In this document: piece after piece, positions 1 through 8,459 of the stretch
How positions within the stretch are numbered: position 1 is the first letter of the stretch
Layout of the letters: each line of letters starts with the position of its first letter
From: Nocardia arthritidis NBRC 100137
GTDB lineage: Bacteria > Actinomycetota > Actinomycetes > Mycobacteriales > Mycobacteriaceae
NCBI RefSeq assembly: GCF_001612765.1
Contig: NZ_BDBB01000008.1
Coordinates: forward strand, 166,287 to 230,286
DNA length: 64,000 nt
Direction of reading: 5' to 3'
Translations under genes and position numbers: made by a program
Notes under the pieces: model-generated
What the model saw: the letters and a program-made list of their open reading frames with translations, nothing else
Database searches by the model: none
What the model was told of the DNA's origin: nothing

Positions 1-75
1 TCGGTGAGGATTACGAGCGCACCGGCGTCCTTGGCCACCAGATACGGGTCGTCCACCACCCGAACGCCGTCGAGG
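1..75 (-). pseudogene. UDP-glucose dehydrogenase C-terminal fragment (runs off left edge)
   Basis: Read on the minus strand, this stretch encodes a peptide with VVDDPY, then AKDAGALVILT. This matches the C-terminal NAD/sugar-binding domain of UDP-glucose/GDP-mannose dehydrogenases, where DPY, an alanine-lysine-rich helix and ALVILTEW are conserved. No start codon or N-terminal Rossmann part lies upstream in this frame; the sequence immediately upstream is a glycosyltransferase remnant. I read it as a decayed dehydrogenase whose tail continues beyond the window. The family oxidises UDP-glucose to UDP-glucuronate for polysaccharide or glycolipid assembly. The match is short, so the assignment is moderate. 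Confidence 0.45.
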
Positions 76-165
76 CCGGGGGTGGCCGCCGGGCGTTCCG
101 GCGGCGCAGCTCGCCGCGCAGTCGGTGCCAGCAGGCGGCCGGTGGGATGAGCGCGCTGGTCACCG

Positions 166-323
166 TCATCCGGTCAGCTCCCCGCCCCGTGGCCGATCGT
201 CCACCACGATGATCTCTCGCGGCTTCGGACCCGACGCGGCGGCCAGCGACTCGGCAGCAGTCGAAGGCTTTCCCGGCCGGTAGTCGGGATCACGATGCTG
301 TAGTCCACGGTGTGGCCGTTCAT
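166..323 (-). pseudogene. Family-2 glycosyltransferase, N-terminal remnant, frameshifted
   Basis: An ATG at 323 overlaps the carbamoyltransferase stop (ATGA). It opens with YSIVIPTTGRESLRLL, the first beta-strand of a GT-A glycosyltransferase. The frame is then lost near 254. One base over, the expected continuation appears (ESLAAASGP, then EIIVVDD, the nucleotide-binding strand), until a stop near 166. Beyond that no GT2 DXD or acceptor domain can be followed, and UDP-glucose dehydrogenase sequence takes over. The overlap suggests the gene was once co-translated with the carbamoyltransferase. A sequencing error could explain the first frameshift, but not the missing rest of the gene. Confidence 0.5.
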
Positions 324-1942
324 GAGCGGCGGACCACGAACGAGCCGAGGGCGAGCAGATCGATCGGGGCGGAACCGAAGCACTCGAGAGCGTCGCGTGG
401 CGAGTCGACCATCGGCCTGCCCGCGGTGTTCAAGCTCGTGTTGATCACCACGGGCAAACCCGTGCGCTTGTCGAACTCCGACAACATCTTCGCCAAGACC
501 GGGTTGTCCGCGGGATCGACGGTTTGCGCCCGGGCGGTGCCGTCCACATGTGTCACGGCGGGGATCCGCTCCCGCCACGCGGGATCGACGTCGTGGACGA
601 AAAGCATGTAAGGGCTCGGCAACGGCCCGCGCCCAAAGATCTCGGCCGCTCGGTCGGCGAGCACCATCGGTGCGAGCGGCCGGAACTGTTCGCGGCCCTT
701 CACCTCGTTGAGGCGTTCGAGATTCGCCGACCGGCCGGGATGCGCCAGCAGCGAACGGTGCCCGAGGGCGCGCGGGCCGAATTCGGCCCGGCCCTGGAAC
801 CAGGCCACCACGTGGTCGTCCGCGAGCGCTTGCGCCACTTCGGCCGCGACGTCCTCGGATCTGGTGTATTTGACCTTCGCCGCGCGGAGAATGGCCTCCA
901 GTTCCGGGTCGGTCCACTCACGGCCGAGGGCGGCCCCCTGCATCGGGGTGGCGCGCTCACCGAACTCGGTCGCCAATTGCAGCGCGGCGCCCAGCGCGGT
1001 GCCCGCGTCACCGGCTGCCGGCTGCACCCAGATCCGTTGGTAGGGGCCCTCGGCGTGCAGCCGGCTGTTGGCCACGCAGTTCAGTGCGATGTCACCGGCC
1101 AGCGTGAGGTTCTGCTGTCCGGTCTGGCGATGCAGCCAGGCGCTCAGCTCCAGCAACACGTCCTCGAGTCGCCGCTGGACACTCGCGGCGAGGTCGGCAT
1201 GGTCCCGGCCGAGCCCGCCGCCGGTCACGGCGGGAGCGAATTCCTCCCAGTCCACCGGTTCGGTGTGGAAACCGCCGTCCCGGACGGAATACAGCAGTTC
1301 GCGGAATCGGTCGAGGAACCGGGGCGTGCCGTAGGAGGCGAGAGCCATCACCTTGTATTCGTTGCTCGACCGGGTGAACCCGAGATGTTGGGTGAGGTCC
1401 TCGTACATCAGCCCGAGTGAGTGCGGCAGCCGCTGTGACGCCAACTCGACGAATTTGCCGTCCCGATATTCTCCGGCGAGATAGGAATGGCTTTCGCCGC
1501 GGCCGTCGGCCACGAGGACCGCGGAGTCGCCGAAAGGGGCCGCGAGAGCCGCGGACGCGGCATGGGCCAGATGATGACGCACGAAGCGCACGATCGAGGG
1601 ATCCAGGCCGGGCAACGCGGCGGCGAGGAATGCGGGCGCGCGGAACGCGTAATCCGTCCGAGTCAGTTCGCTGTTCAGATCGAGACCGCCGAGCGAATGA
1701 TCGACCAGATTCGGGTCATAGGAATACCCCACCGCGTCGAGCTGATCGGGACGTAATCTCGCTCGCTCCAGGCACCATGCGGCTGCTTGTTCGGGCAGCT
1801 CCCACGCGGAGAACGGCACCGGTCGCTTGCCGTGTCTGCGCTGGGTGAACCGCTCTTCCTCGGCCGCCGCGACGATTTCTCCGTCCACGATCAGGGCGGC
1901 AGCGGGGTCGTGGAATACCGTGTTGATTCCGAGAATGCGCAC
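320..1942 (-). CDS. Carbamoyltransferase, NodU/CmcH family
   Basis: The protein has 540 residues from a GTG start with AAGGCGG a few bases upstream; the open frame extends further but without a better start. The family transfers a carbamoyl group from carbamoyl phosphate, via carbamoyl-adenylate, to a sugar or antibiotic hydroxyl. The N-terminal Kae1-like half shows GINTVFHDPAAAL, EEERFTQ and HHLAHAASA (metal/ATP site). The C-terminal half shows FQGRAEFGPRALGHRS, REQFRPLAP and NTSLN, all hallmarks. The usual AGGVALN appears as AGDIALN. Remnants of a glycosyltransferase, UDP-glucose dehydrogenase and UDP-glucuronate decarboxylase on the same strand imply that the substrate was a glycosylated lipid or polysaccharide. 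It looks intact but may now lack partners. Confidence 0.9.
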   Translation of the reverse strand: MRILGINTVFHDPAAALIVDGEIVAAAEEERFTQRRHGKRPVPFSAWELPEQAAAWCLERARLRPDQLDAVGYSYDPNLVDHSLGGLDLNSELTRTDYAFRAPAFLAAALPGLDPSIVRFVRHHLAHAASAALAAPFGDSAVLVADGRGESHSYLAGEYRDGKFVELASQRLPHSLGLMYEDLTQHLGFTRSSNEYKVMALASYGTPRFLDRFRELLYSVRDGGFHTEPVDWEEFAPAVTGGGLGRDHADLAASVQRRLEDVLLELSAWLHRQTGQQNLTLAGDIALNCVANSRLHAEGPYQRIWVQPAAGDAGTALGAALQLATEFGERATPMQGAALGREWTDPELEAILRAAKVKYTRSEDVAAEVAQALADDHVVAWFQGRAEFGPRALGHRSLLAHPGRSANLERLNEVKGREQFRPLAPMVLADRAAEIFGRGPLPSPYMLFVHDVDPAWRERIPAVTHVDGTARAQTVDPADNPVLAKMLSEFDKRTGLPVVINTSLNTAGRPMVDSPRDALECFGSAPIDLLALGSFVVRRS

Positions 1943-2045
1943 GGGCCGCCTTTCTATTGGAGACGCGGGACCTGTCGGTCTGCCCGCCGACATACGGGTG
2001 GCGCTACCCGCTGAAGTCACCACTAAACCGATTCATGCGCGTCGG

Positions 2046-2281
2046 CTATCGTTGCAGCGACTTCTCGGCTGACTCGTTCGCGCGCCCGGCGAACCAGTCG
2101 ATCGTGCGGCGCAGTCCCTCCGCTCTACCGACCGATGGCGCCCAGCCCAGTGCCCGCCGGGCCAGCGTGATGTCCGTACAGCGCCGCTTCGGATCATCGA
2201 TCGCGCCGTCGACATAGGTCACCACCGACCGGCTGCCGGTTACCGATCGGATCTCCTCGGCGAGGCGGCGCGCACTGCTGG
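2046..2281 (-). pseudogene. UDP-glucuronate decarboxylase (extended SDR) C-terminal fragment
   Basis: The last ~75 residues of the preceding ORF read LAEEIRSVTGS, then DDPKRRCTDITLARRALGW, then EGLRRTIDWF. This is the substrate-binding tail of UDP-xylose synthase-type extended SDRs, where the DDPxxRxPDIxxAxxxLGWxP pattern is diagnostic. The NAD-binding Rossmann half (GxxGxxG, YxxxK) is absent, so there is no catalytic core. Together with the dehydrogenase scrap at the window edge, it indicates a former UDP-glucose to UDP-glucuronate to UDP-xylose branch next to the carbamoyltransferase. The join to the membrane protein lies near 2281. Confidence 0.65.
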
Positions 2282-3029
2282 ACACCCTCGCGCACATGAC
2301 CACGCGCCGGGCCGGTCCGTTCCCGGCGCCACCCCACGGCAATTGCGGAGATGTGACCGGGCGGTTGTATACCCATTGAGCGACGGCGGTGACGGCCGAG
2401 CCGAGCGAGGTGATGCCCGCGAGCAACGGCCAATGGGTGAGTCCGGCGGTGTCGTAGGAGACCTGCCGGATTCCCGGTGCGATAAGACTGCCGGTGCCGA
2501 ACGCCCAGCTCGTCACCATTCCGATCTGCCCACCGAGGTCGGTGCTGCGGGCGAGCATGGCGCGCAACTCGGGAGCCTTGCTGTTGATGTAGAGCACCGT
2601 GAGCAGGACGAGGGCGGCGGTGGTCACCGTGGAGACCGTCGCCGCGTGCGACAGGGTGTCGGTGCGAAGCCGCAGATTCGCCGCCACCAAGCAGACCGTG
2701 AGGACGATCGCGCCGGCGGAAAGTATCGCCAGGGTGCCACTGATACGCGCCGTGGGCGGTTGCGCGGACGACCAGGTGTTCAGGTACGAGGTGGTCGCGG
2801 TGATCCGGCCGAAGGCATTGGCGCTGGCCTTGCCGTCGGCGCCGGCGGCCCTGAGCCACGGCTGGAACAGCAGGATCAGCGTGACGGCGCTGCCTCCCAC
2901 GGCGCTCAGATAGCCCCAGTGGCCGTGAAACGCCGACAGGTCCGCGCGGAAACCGGCGAGTCGTCCCGGCACAGTGCTCGGTACTCGTTCGAGCCGAGTG
3001 TCTCTCGCTGACCACGGGGTTGGCTGCAC
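2046..3029 (-). CDS. Polytopic membrane protein fused to a UDP-glucuronate decarboxylase tail
   Basis: The product has 327 residues from a GTG start with GGAG six bases upstream. Residues about 40-240 form four or five hydrophobic segments (for example VTLILLFQPWL, LAILSAGAIVLTVCLV, TTAALVLLTVLYI, WPLLAGITSLGSAV) with a soluble loop between the first two. I do not recognise this membrane family. From about residue 250 the sequence changes abruptly to a soluble sugar-epimerase tail (see the separate entry). No stop separates the two parts, so one chimeric protein is predicted. The membrane part may still work; the tail alone cannot. The frame runs towards the carbamoyltransferase with about 100 bp between. 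Confidence 0.6.
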   Translation of the reverse strand: MQPTPWSARDTRLERVPSTVPGRLAGFRADLSAFHGHWGYLSAVGGSAVTLILLFQPWLRAAGADGKASANAFGRITATTSYLNTWSSAQPPTARISGTLAILSAGAIVLTVCLVAANLRLRTDTLSHAATVSTVTTAALVLLTVLYINSKAPELRAMLARSTDLGGQIGMVTSWAFGTGSLIAPGIRQVSYDTAGLTHWPLLAGITSLGSAVTAVAQWVYNRPVTSPQLPWGGAGNGPARRVVMCARVSSSARRLAEEIRSVTGSRSVVTYVDGAIDDPKRRCTDITLARRALGWAPSVGRAEGLRRTIDWFAGRANESAEKSLQR

Positions 3030-3601
3030 TTCGCTCCGAAATCAAGATGGATCGGTATCGAGAACCGAGGCGGATATGGCAGTCCCCGACCGCTGTCGTC
3101 CGGACGTACGATTCGGCAGACGGGGTATCCGAACAGTAGGAGGCGCAGTACCTTCGGTGAATGATTGCGATCAGCGCGATCCGATGTCCGGCACCGGCAT
3201 GCCGCGCCCGTCGTCGAGACACGGCCGTGGCGGACCCGCCGGGCGGACAGAGACATATCGACAATTCCGGCCGGTGCGCGACGGACCGACCCTACGGGGC
3301 TCGTTTCATCGACTCCATCCCAAAAGCTCCGCGCCCGTGCATATCTGCGCACTCACACGCGCGTTGCGAATCGAAAGCACCGGCGAGGCACTCTTTTTGG
3401 AGTGTCGATAACGTTTCATGTCCGACCGCGCAGTGGACCTGGACCGTCCGGAGTCGAGGAAGAACTGAAACCCGTTGCGGCGCAGCGGCCCACCTGCGGT
3501 CGAGAAGGTCGGCGACTCGCCGGAGGCCGCAACGCCGATCGATCGGCCGGACGAACAGCCGAAAGATGATTCCGAAGAGGTAGGGGAGATACAGTACGGC
3601 C
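3030..3601. other. Gene-poor interval, no supported gene
   Basis: About 570 bp lie between the divergent membrane chimera and the SLATT protein. All open frames here are short, arginine-rich and without a ribosome site. GGGGAG at 3583-3588 may serve the downstream gene with a long (13 base) spacing. The length and divergent arrangement suit a promoter region, but no clear -35/-10 pair was identified by eye. Confidence 0.4.
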
Positions 3602-4201
3602 GTGACAGAGCACCGATCGCCCATCGGCGGGGATCGCTCGCAGGACCTCGGAGTGCCGCCTTCGCTGGACCTCCGATCCGCCGACTGGTCGAGTTCCGAT
3701 GAGACCCTTGCCCGGCTGTTCCAACGTGTCGAGGCGTATGCCATAGACGCGCGCGATTGGTACTCGAGGGACAGCCTAACGAAGCGGCGAACCAGCCTGG
3801 CCCTCACCGCGACCACGCTCGTTCTGGGCCTACTCGGAATATTGGTGCCGTTACTGACGACCGCCGGAGTTCACGCCATCGACCCGAGCTGGGGATACGT
3901 CCTGCTCGCTTGCGCCGCCGGAGGCGCCGGATTCGACCGCTTCTTCGGCGTCTCCACCGCGTGGATGCGCGACCTCCGCAGCGCGCAGTCGATCAACGCG
4001 ATGCTGTGCGACTTCCAACTGGAATGGGCATCTGTCTCCCGGGCTGCCGCCAATTCCAATGGTGAGATAGACCGCCGGATGGGACTGCTGCGGGACTTCT
4101 CCTACCGAGTCAACGAGGTGATCGCACACGAAACGGATAGCTGGGCCGGTCAATCGCAACCCTCGGTCACCGCGCGGATGGGCAGATTCGATCGGAGGTG
4201 A
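3602..4201 (+). CDS. SLATT-type two-transmembrane protein
   Basis: The product has 199 residues from a GTG start. Layout: a soluble N-terminus of ~70 residues with a helical WYSRDSLTKRR stretch; two membrane spans (about residues 60-85, LALTATTLVLGLLGILVPLL, and 95-115, WGYVLLACAAGGAGF); then a soluble helical tail (FDRFFGV, RDLRSAQSINAMLCDFQLEW). This matches the SLATT fold, a two-helix membrane effector module proposed to sit with SMODS nucleotidyltransferases or SLOG sensors in bacterial conflict systems. No such partner is adjacent here. It is an orphan, so the function is an inference from the family only. A second, larger SLATT-like protein occurs at 24963-25838. Confidence 0.6.
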   Translation: MTEHRSPIGGDRSQDLGVPPSLDLRSADWSSSDETLARLFQRVEAYAIDARDWYSRDSLTKRRTSLALTATTLVLGLLGILVPLLTTAGVHAIDPSWGYVLLACAAGGAGFDRFFGVSTAWMRDLRSAQSINAMLCDFQLEWASVSRAAANSNGEIDRRMGLLRDFSYRVNEVIAHETDSWAGQSQPSVTARMGRFDRR

Positions 4202-4266
4202 CCCCCAGGCGTCACCGACGGTGGAGCGCGCGACGGCCGAGGTCTGCCACATCGAACCCGGCCGGA

Positions 4267-5331
4267 TCAGGCCAGGGCGACCAGTTCGTGCAATGTGGAG
4301 CCGGTGCGCGTCTCGATGCCGGTCCCGGTGTGGACGATCAGTTCGAACGACGACTCGAACCGGAAGTAGCCGGGATGGCCGACCAGCCGATGCACCAGCG
4401 GTTTGATCAGTCGTGATCGAGCGACGGGGACGTCATCGAGCAAATCGTGGGCATGGATGACCTTCTCGACGACCAGGCGCAGATCCACGCTTCCCGGCAC
4501 GCGCAGTTCGATCCATTCCGGATAGGTGCGACCGGCGACCGGGTGGAATCGCGCCGGACCTTCGGTGAGCACCGTCTCGCCGGTGGACAACACGATGTCG
4601 CCGTGATGGGCGAGCATCAGCGGACCGATCTCGTGCCCGCCCTGCCGTCGCTGGGTCAGCACCGAGGCATAGAGCAGCGAATAGTCCTCGACGTAGAGCC
4701 GCCCCCAATGCCAGCGGTCGATGATCTTCTTCATATCACCGACGCCCCAGTTGTGGTCGTGATATCCACGCCCGGTGACTTCGTGGCGGATGCCGTCGAG
4801 TTCGATGGCGCCGCTCACCCGGGCGCGCGGCGCCGCGACCACCCACCCGAACGAATCCCGCGTCCCGAATCGGGTCTCGCCCTTGCCCGGCATCCAACTG
4901 GGAGTCTCGTTGTGGAATCGCAGGTCGAAGACCAAGCCGTCCTCGGCCATGTGCAGGTGGTGAATCGGCAGCCCGTCCGCCGGGTACTCGGTGTGCGCGT
5001 GATTGGCGCCGATGCGCACGTCGCAGGTGTCGGCGGAGAACGTCGCGGCCGCCCGCGGGTACCGCCGCGACACCTGGCGGCGGGTGCCGTCCGGGGCGTA
5101 CACCATCATCTCCACCCATGGTCTGGCGTTGGGCAGATCCTCCGGTCGCCGTTTGGTCAGGAATCCGATTACCACGTGCCCGGTGTCGAGGTGAGCGTCG
5201 AAGTACCAGTGCTCGAACGCCAGTCTGCTCGGCGACGGGTGAAGCCCGTTGTGCTGGGGCTCAACGGAAGTCAGCACCCCGTCGCGGCGGCCGGGCCCAT
5301 TCCACACTTCGACGATTTCTGCGGTGCTCAT
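4267..5331 (-). CDS. CrtC/AttH-like lipocalin-fold protein
   Basis: The product has 354 residues and is very rich in His, Trp and Gly turns. The strongest signature is GRGYHDHNWG near residue 190, seen in hydroxyneurosporene synthase (CrtC) and AttH-type double-lipocalin proteins; FEHWYFDAHLDTGHVV near residue 40 and RWHWGRLY follow the same pattern. CrtC adds water to carotenoid double bonds, and relatives include Diels-Alderases and tocopherol-cyclase-like proteins that bind hydrophobic isoprenoids. No carotenoid genes are nearby, so the substrate is unknown. It is downstream of the MpaB-type oxygenase on the same strand (82 bp gap), so the two may act on a shared hydrophobic substrate. Confidence 0.7.
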   Translation of the reverse strand: MSTAEIVEVWNGPGRRDGVLTSVEPQHNGLHPSPSRLAFEHWYFDAHLDTGHVVIGFLTKRRPEDLPNARPWVEMMVYAPDGTRRQVSRRYPRAAATFSADTCDVRIGANHAHTEYPADGLPIHHLHMAEDGLVFDLRFHNETPSWMPGKGETRFGTRDSFGWVVAAPRARVSGAIELDGIRHEVTGRGYHDHNWGVGDMKKIIDRWHWGRLYVEDYSLLYASVLTQRRQGGHEIGPLMLAHHGDIVLSTGETVLTEGPARFHPVAGRTYPEWIELRVPGSVDLRLVVEKVIHAHDLLDDVPVARSRLIKPLVHRLVGHPGYFRFESSFELIVHTGTGIETRTGSTLHELVALA

Positions 5332-5413
5332 GACTGCTTTCGGTGTCGGTGGACACGACGGTGGCGCATCGGGTCCGGGATCGGCGCGGCCGCGGCGGCG
5401 CGCAGCGCGAGGG

Positions 5414-6706
5414 TCATCGGCGTAGCGCCCCGCTGGCGTCGAAAGCCGCTTCGCGGCCCTGCATCTGGGCGCGATACCAGTTCTCGCGGTGCCAGAGCAT
5501 GAGCTTCTCGTGCGCCCGTGCGAAGGGCGGGAATGTTCTGCGCAGGATCTCCATCACCGTGATGAGGGGGAAACGCAGAAGTGGGATGGCGATGTACGGG
5601 AACGCCGGGGGCATGGTGTACCGGCGCCGGGTCCAAGGAGCCATGTACATCGCGGAGTACACGGAGTTGATGCGAAAGTTGTACGCCTCACGCAGTCGCG
5701 TGAGCCCGCGGTGGCCGTCGCGCGGCGCGAACGCCACCGGGTAGGACTCGATCAACTCCGCGCCGTGCTTACCGGCGTCGTAGGAGCGGGACGCGATGGT
5801 CATGGCGAGAACACGCAGCGAGTCGAGGACCGTTTCGGGGTACCAGCGCAGCCGCACACCGAGCAGGTATCCCATGTACTTCTGGAAATGCAGCAGCGCG
5901 CGGATTTCCGAAGGTGTGGTCTGATAGCCGAGTGCCCACAATCCGAGGCCGGGGGTGACGCTGCCGCCCAGGAGCGTCAGCATCTGGTAGGTCTGGCTGA
6001 TCGGCAGGCCCCACCTGTCCATGTCCCATTCCGGATGACCCGCGACCTTCGCGCGGATCGAGACGTGCATGATGCGCACCTTCAGTGCCGTGGCACGTCC
6101 CGCCGAGCCCGGAGTCAGCAGTGCGCGGGGCTCGGAGACATCGATCCAGAAGCGGGTGGTCTCCAGGAAGCGGCGCAGTGCGCTGTCCCCGGCGTAGCCG
6201 CCGGCCAGCGACAACGGGGTCGCGACAGCGGCCTCGGTGTACATCTCCAGTGTTTCCGCGCCGGCGAAGCTGAACAGCATCGTGCCCCACCGTCGCCAGA
6301 TCGCCGCGCCTTGCTCGACCAGTTCGGGCACCACCCACTCGGGCACCGTCTCGAATTCCTCGAACAGCGCGCGCATCGATTCCGGCGCGTCCGGTAGGGC
6401 GTCGATGCCGGCGGCGAGGGCGGTTTCCAGCATCCGTCGTCCGGCCCGGGGGCCGGCCGCACCATGCATCACCTCCGCGACGAACCGTTCCGCGACCGGA
6501 TCGCCGGTGAACAAGTCCTCGCACAACGCGACTGCTTGCGCGTCGGTGGGAAACAGCTCCTTCCCGGTGACTCGCACGAACAGACGCTCGAGGAGCTGAA
6601 CTTTGGGGGACCGGCGCGCTTCCCAGTACCGGAACGCGGTCGGGCACTTCACCGACGGCTGTTGCGCGGCAGCCTCCGCGCCCGCGGGCGGGACTTCCAC
6701 TGACAT
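5414..6706 (-). CDS. MpaB/rubber-oxygenase family protein (DUF2236)
   Basis: The product has 430 residues and starts with the ATG at 6706, 13 bases after the stop of the upstream frameshifted gene. It belongs to the DUF2236 family with latex-clearing protein Lcp and the fungal oxygenase MpaB, which are haem-b enzymes that cleave isoprenoid double bonds. Supporting motifs are the conserved arginine/threonine helix and histidine in GRATALKVRIMHVSIR around residues 205-222, ALGYQTTPSEIRALLHFQKYMGYLLG, and a hydrophobic C-terminal third. The His after the LKVR helix is the likely haem ligand. With the adjacent CrtC-like protein it forms a plausible isoprenoid-modifying pair. The substrate is unknown. 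Confidence 0.8.
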   Translation of the reverse strand: MSVEVPPAGAEAAAQQPSVKCPTAFRYWEARRSPKVQLLERLFVRVTGKELFPTDAQAVALCEDLFTGDPVAERFVAEVMHGAAGPRAGRRMLETALAAGIDALPDAPESMRALFEEFETVPEWVVPELVEQGAAIWRRWGTMLFSFAGAETLEMYTEAAVATPLSLAGGYAGDSALRRFLETTRFWIDVSEPRALLTPGSAGRATALKVRIMHVSIRAKVAGHPEWDMDRWGLPISQTYQMLTLLGGSVTPGLGLWALGYQTTPSEIRALLHFQKYMGYLLGVRLRWYPETVLDSLRVLAMTIASRSYDAGKHGAELIESYPVAFAPRDGHRGLTRLREAYNFRINSVYSAMYMAPWTRRRYTMPPAFPYIAIPLLRFPLITVMEILRRTFPPFARAHEKLMLWHRENWYRAQMQGREAAFDASGALRR

Positions 6707-6719
6707 GGGTGACTTTCTC

Positions 6720-7229
6720 CTAGTATCCGATGCGGTCCGGGTCGTTCGGCCCGACCTGCTCCTCCCACCAGCTCACGCCGGACCAGCCCGGACCGCGAGT
6801 GCTCGATGATCTGCCCGAGCACCTGGGGCTGGTCGACCGAGTAGTGGGTGAGATGGGGCATTTCGTTCAGCTCTGCGCGCGGATCGGCGCCGGCGTTCGC
6901 CTCATCGCACCCTCGGTACCTCAGCATCATGTCGTGGTCTTCGTGATCGAGCAGCGACAGGAACATCCCGGCGCGTCCGGCGTAGACGTTCGCCCGGGTG
7001 ATGCCCGCGCGCACCACCGGTAGCCGGGGTAGTTCATCGACGAACGGTTCGACCCTCGGCGAATGAAACAGCAGCGGGCTGTCCATGCCGGGCGGCAGCA
7101 GCGGCTCGGCGACACCTCGTGTCCGGACCAGCATCGACCCGGCGAAGCCCGCACACACGCCGTGCAGAAACTTCGGCGCCCGATCCGCAGTCTCATCGTC
7201 CAACCCTTCTCGGGCGGCGTCGTCGCGCA
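6720..7229 (-). pseudogene. Unrecognised gene with a frameshift near 6797, upstream of the MpaB gene
   Basis: A minus-strand frame with strong third-position GC reads from about 7229: FLHGVCAGFAGSML, LLDHEDHDMMLRY and NEMPHLTHYSVDQPQVLGQI. Near 6797 the sense shifts by one base to a frame that ends WWEEQVGPNDPDRIGY and a TAG at 6722-6720, just before the MpaB ribosome site. Neither frame alone gives a sensible protein, so the gene is frameshifted or the base call is wrong. The ~165-residue product resembles no family I can name. The start is uncertain: a TATACT -10-like element lies near 7255-7260. Position suggests an operon with the two genes after it. Confidence 0.5.
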
Positions 7230-7246
7230 CCCCACGCCGGTGACCA

Positions 7247-7414
7247 TACCATCGAGTATAGTTATCGGTACCATTTTGAATGGAAGGATCGGGTCCGCTC
7301 GGCATCATCGTGAAAGGAGTTCGGTGACGGGCAGATACGGCACCATCGCCGGAGGGGTGCAGTGGACAGTCGCCGCGCTGAAGCTGCCCCGTAACGGGGT
7401 CACCTACCATCGAG
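7247..7414. promoter_or_regulatory. Two copies of TACCATCGAG flanking the divergent region
   Basis: The 10-mer TACCATCGAG occurs at 7247-7256 and 7405-7414, one copy beside each of the two divergent genes (the frameshifted minus-strand gene and the tetR gene). The first copy overlaps a TATACT-like -10 element of the minus-strand operon. Direct copies beside both starts would suit binding by the neighbouring TetR protein or another regulator, but neither copy is palindromic, so this is tentative. Confidence 0.3.
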
Positions 7415-7445
7415 AGGTGATTTCCACCGACGCGGGGCCGCCCCG

Positions 7446-8123
7446 ATGACAGCCGACCGGCCGCCGGCCGGCGACAGCATCCGGCCCCCTGACGTGGACG
7501 CCACGAACTCCGCACCGCGGCGCTCCCGGAAAGCGGCGGCGCAGCAACGCAGCAACAGCCGCGCTCCGCGGCTGTCGTACGAGGCATGGGTCGACGGCGC
7601 TCTGGCACTGCTCGCCCGAGAAGGCGTCTCCGCGATCAAGATCCCCCGGCTGTGCCAGGAACTCGGCGTCACCAAAGGCAGTTTCTACTGGCATTTCGAC
7701 GATATCGAACAGCTCATGGAGGCGATGGCCGACCGCTGGAGCGCGCTGCAGACCGAGATCATCCGCGCACTCGGCGCGATCGAGTCCGTTCCGGTCGAGC
7801 AGCGCATCGCCAACATGGCCGCCAATCTCATCGACCAAGGCACCTGGGCCACCGAAGCCACCGTGCGCGAATGGGCACGAAGCGATGAGAAGGTGGCCGC
7901 GACGGTGCGCGCCTTGGACCAACAGATCTTCGAAACGGTGCAGAAAGCGATGCTGGAACTGGGCTTCGGACCGGAGGAAGCACGGCTGCGCGCCGGTGCG
8001 ATGGTGTACTTGGGCATCGGCTTCATCCACGGTCGCGGCAGCCTGCCCACGCCGACCGCGGAGCAGGCTCGAGCGATTCTCGGCCTGTTGACCATTCCCG
8101 CCCCGAAAGAAGATCGGTCGTAG
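7446..8123 (+). CDS. TetR family transcriptional regulator
   Basis: The product has 225 residues. A ~45-residue basic, proline-rich N-terminus precedes the helix-turn-helix: WVDGALALLAREGVSAIKIPRLCQELGVTKGSFYWHFDDIEQL, the TetR signature with SFYWHF in the recognition helix. The C-terminal half (residues 100-215) is helical and binds an unknown ligand; GIGFIHGRGSLP precedes the last helix. The gene is divergent from the frameshifted gene, MpaB and CrtC-like operon, which it probably controls. The ATG at 7446 has no good ribosome site, so the true start could be internal, nearer the conserved domain. Confidence 0.88.
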   Translation: MTADRPPAGDSIRPPDVDATNSAPRRSRKAAAQQRSNSRAPRLSYEAWVDGALALLAREGVSAIKIPRLCQELGVTKGSFYWHFDDIEQLMEAMADRWSALQTEIIRALGAIESVPVEQRIANMAANLIDQGTWATEATVREWARSDEKVAATVRALDQQIFETVQKAMLELGFGPEEARLRAGAMVYLGIGFIHGRGSLPTPTAEQARAILGLLTIPAPKEDRS

Positions 8124-8459
8124 CCAACGGTCGTAGCCGGTGATGCCGCGAATCCAGCATCGAGGACCTGCGAGATCATGACGCCACCAGCCTTCGGGTC
8201 GCTCCGTAATGCTTCTGTCGACGATGGCGAGCGCGACCCCGTCGATGAGGCATCGGGCCGCGTCGACGCAGCGACGATATGGTCAGCACTACCCTGGCCG
8301 CTGCTGTTCATACACCGTGTCGACGCCGGTAGCGAATACGCAGCACGTGCCGCGACGGAGCTGGTCGACCTGCCGCGAGGTTTCCGAGACCCGGTCGGGC
8401 AGGCTGACCGGAGCCGTGTTCCGGGCGGCCGTGCCGACCCGGCTACGTAGACTTCCGGC
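8124..8459. other. Intergenic interval, no supported gene
   Basis: About 335 bp lie between the tetR gene and the PPOX remnant. One plus-strand frame (8178-8450) is open but has no ribosome site, no recognisable motif and poor codon bias. I see no convincing gene, hairpin or operator. Confidence 0.4.

Noticed and set aside
174..917. Long minus-strand ORF in the carbamoyltransferase region
   Set aside because: Most of it is an alternative frame of the carbamoyltransferase; only its last part contains the glycosyltransferase start.
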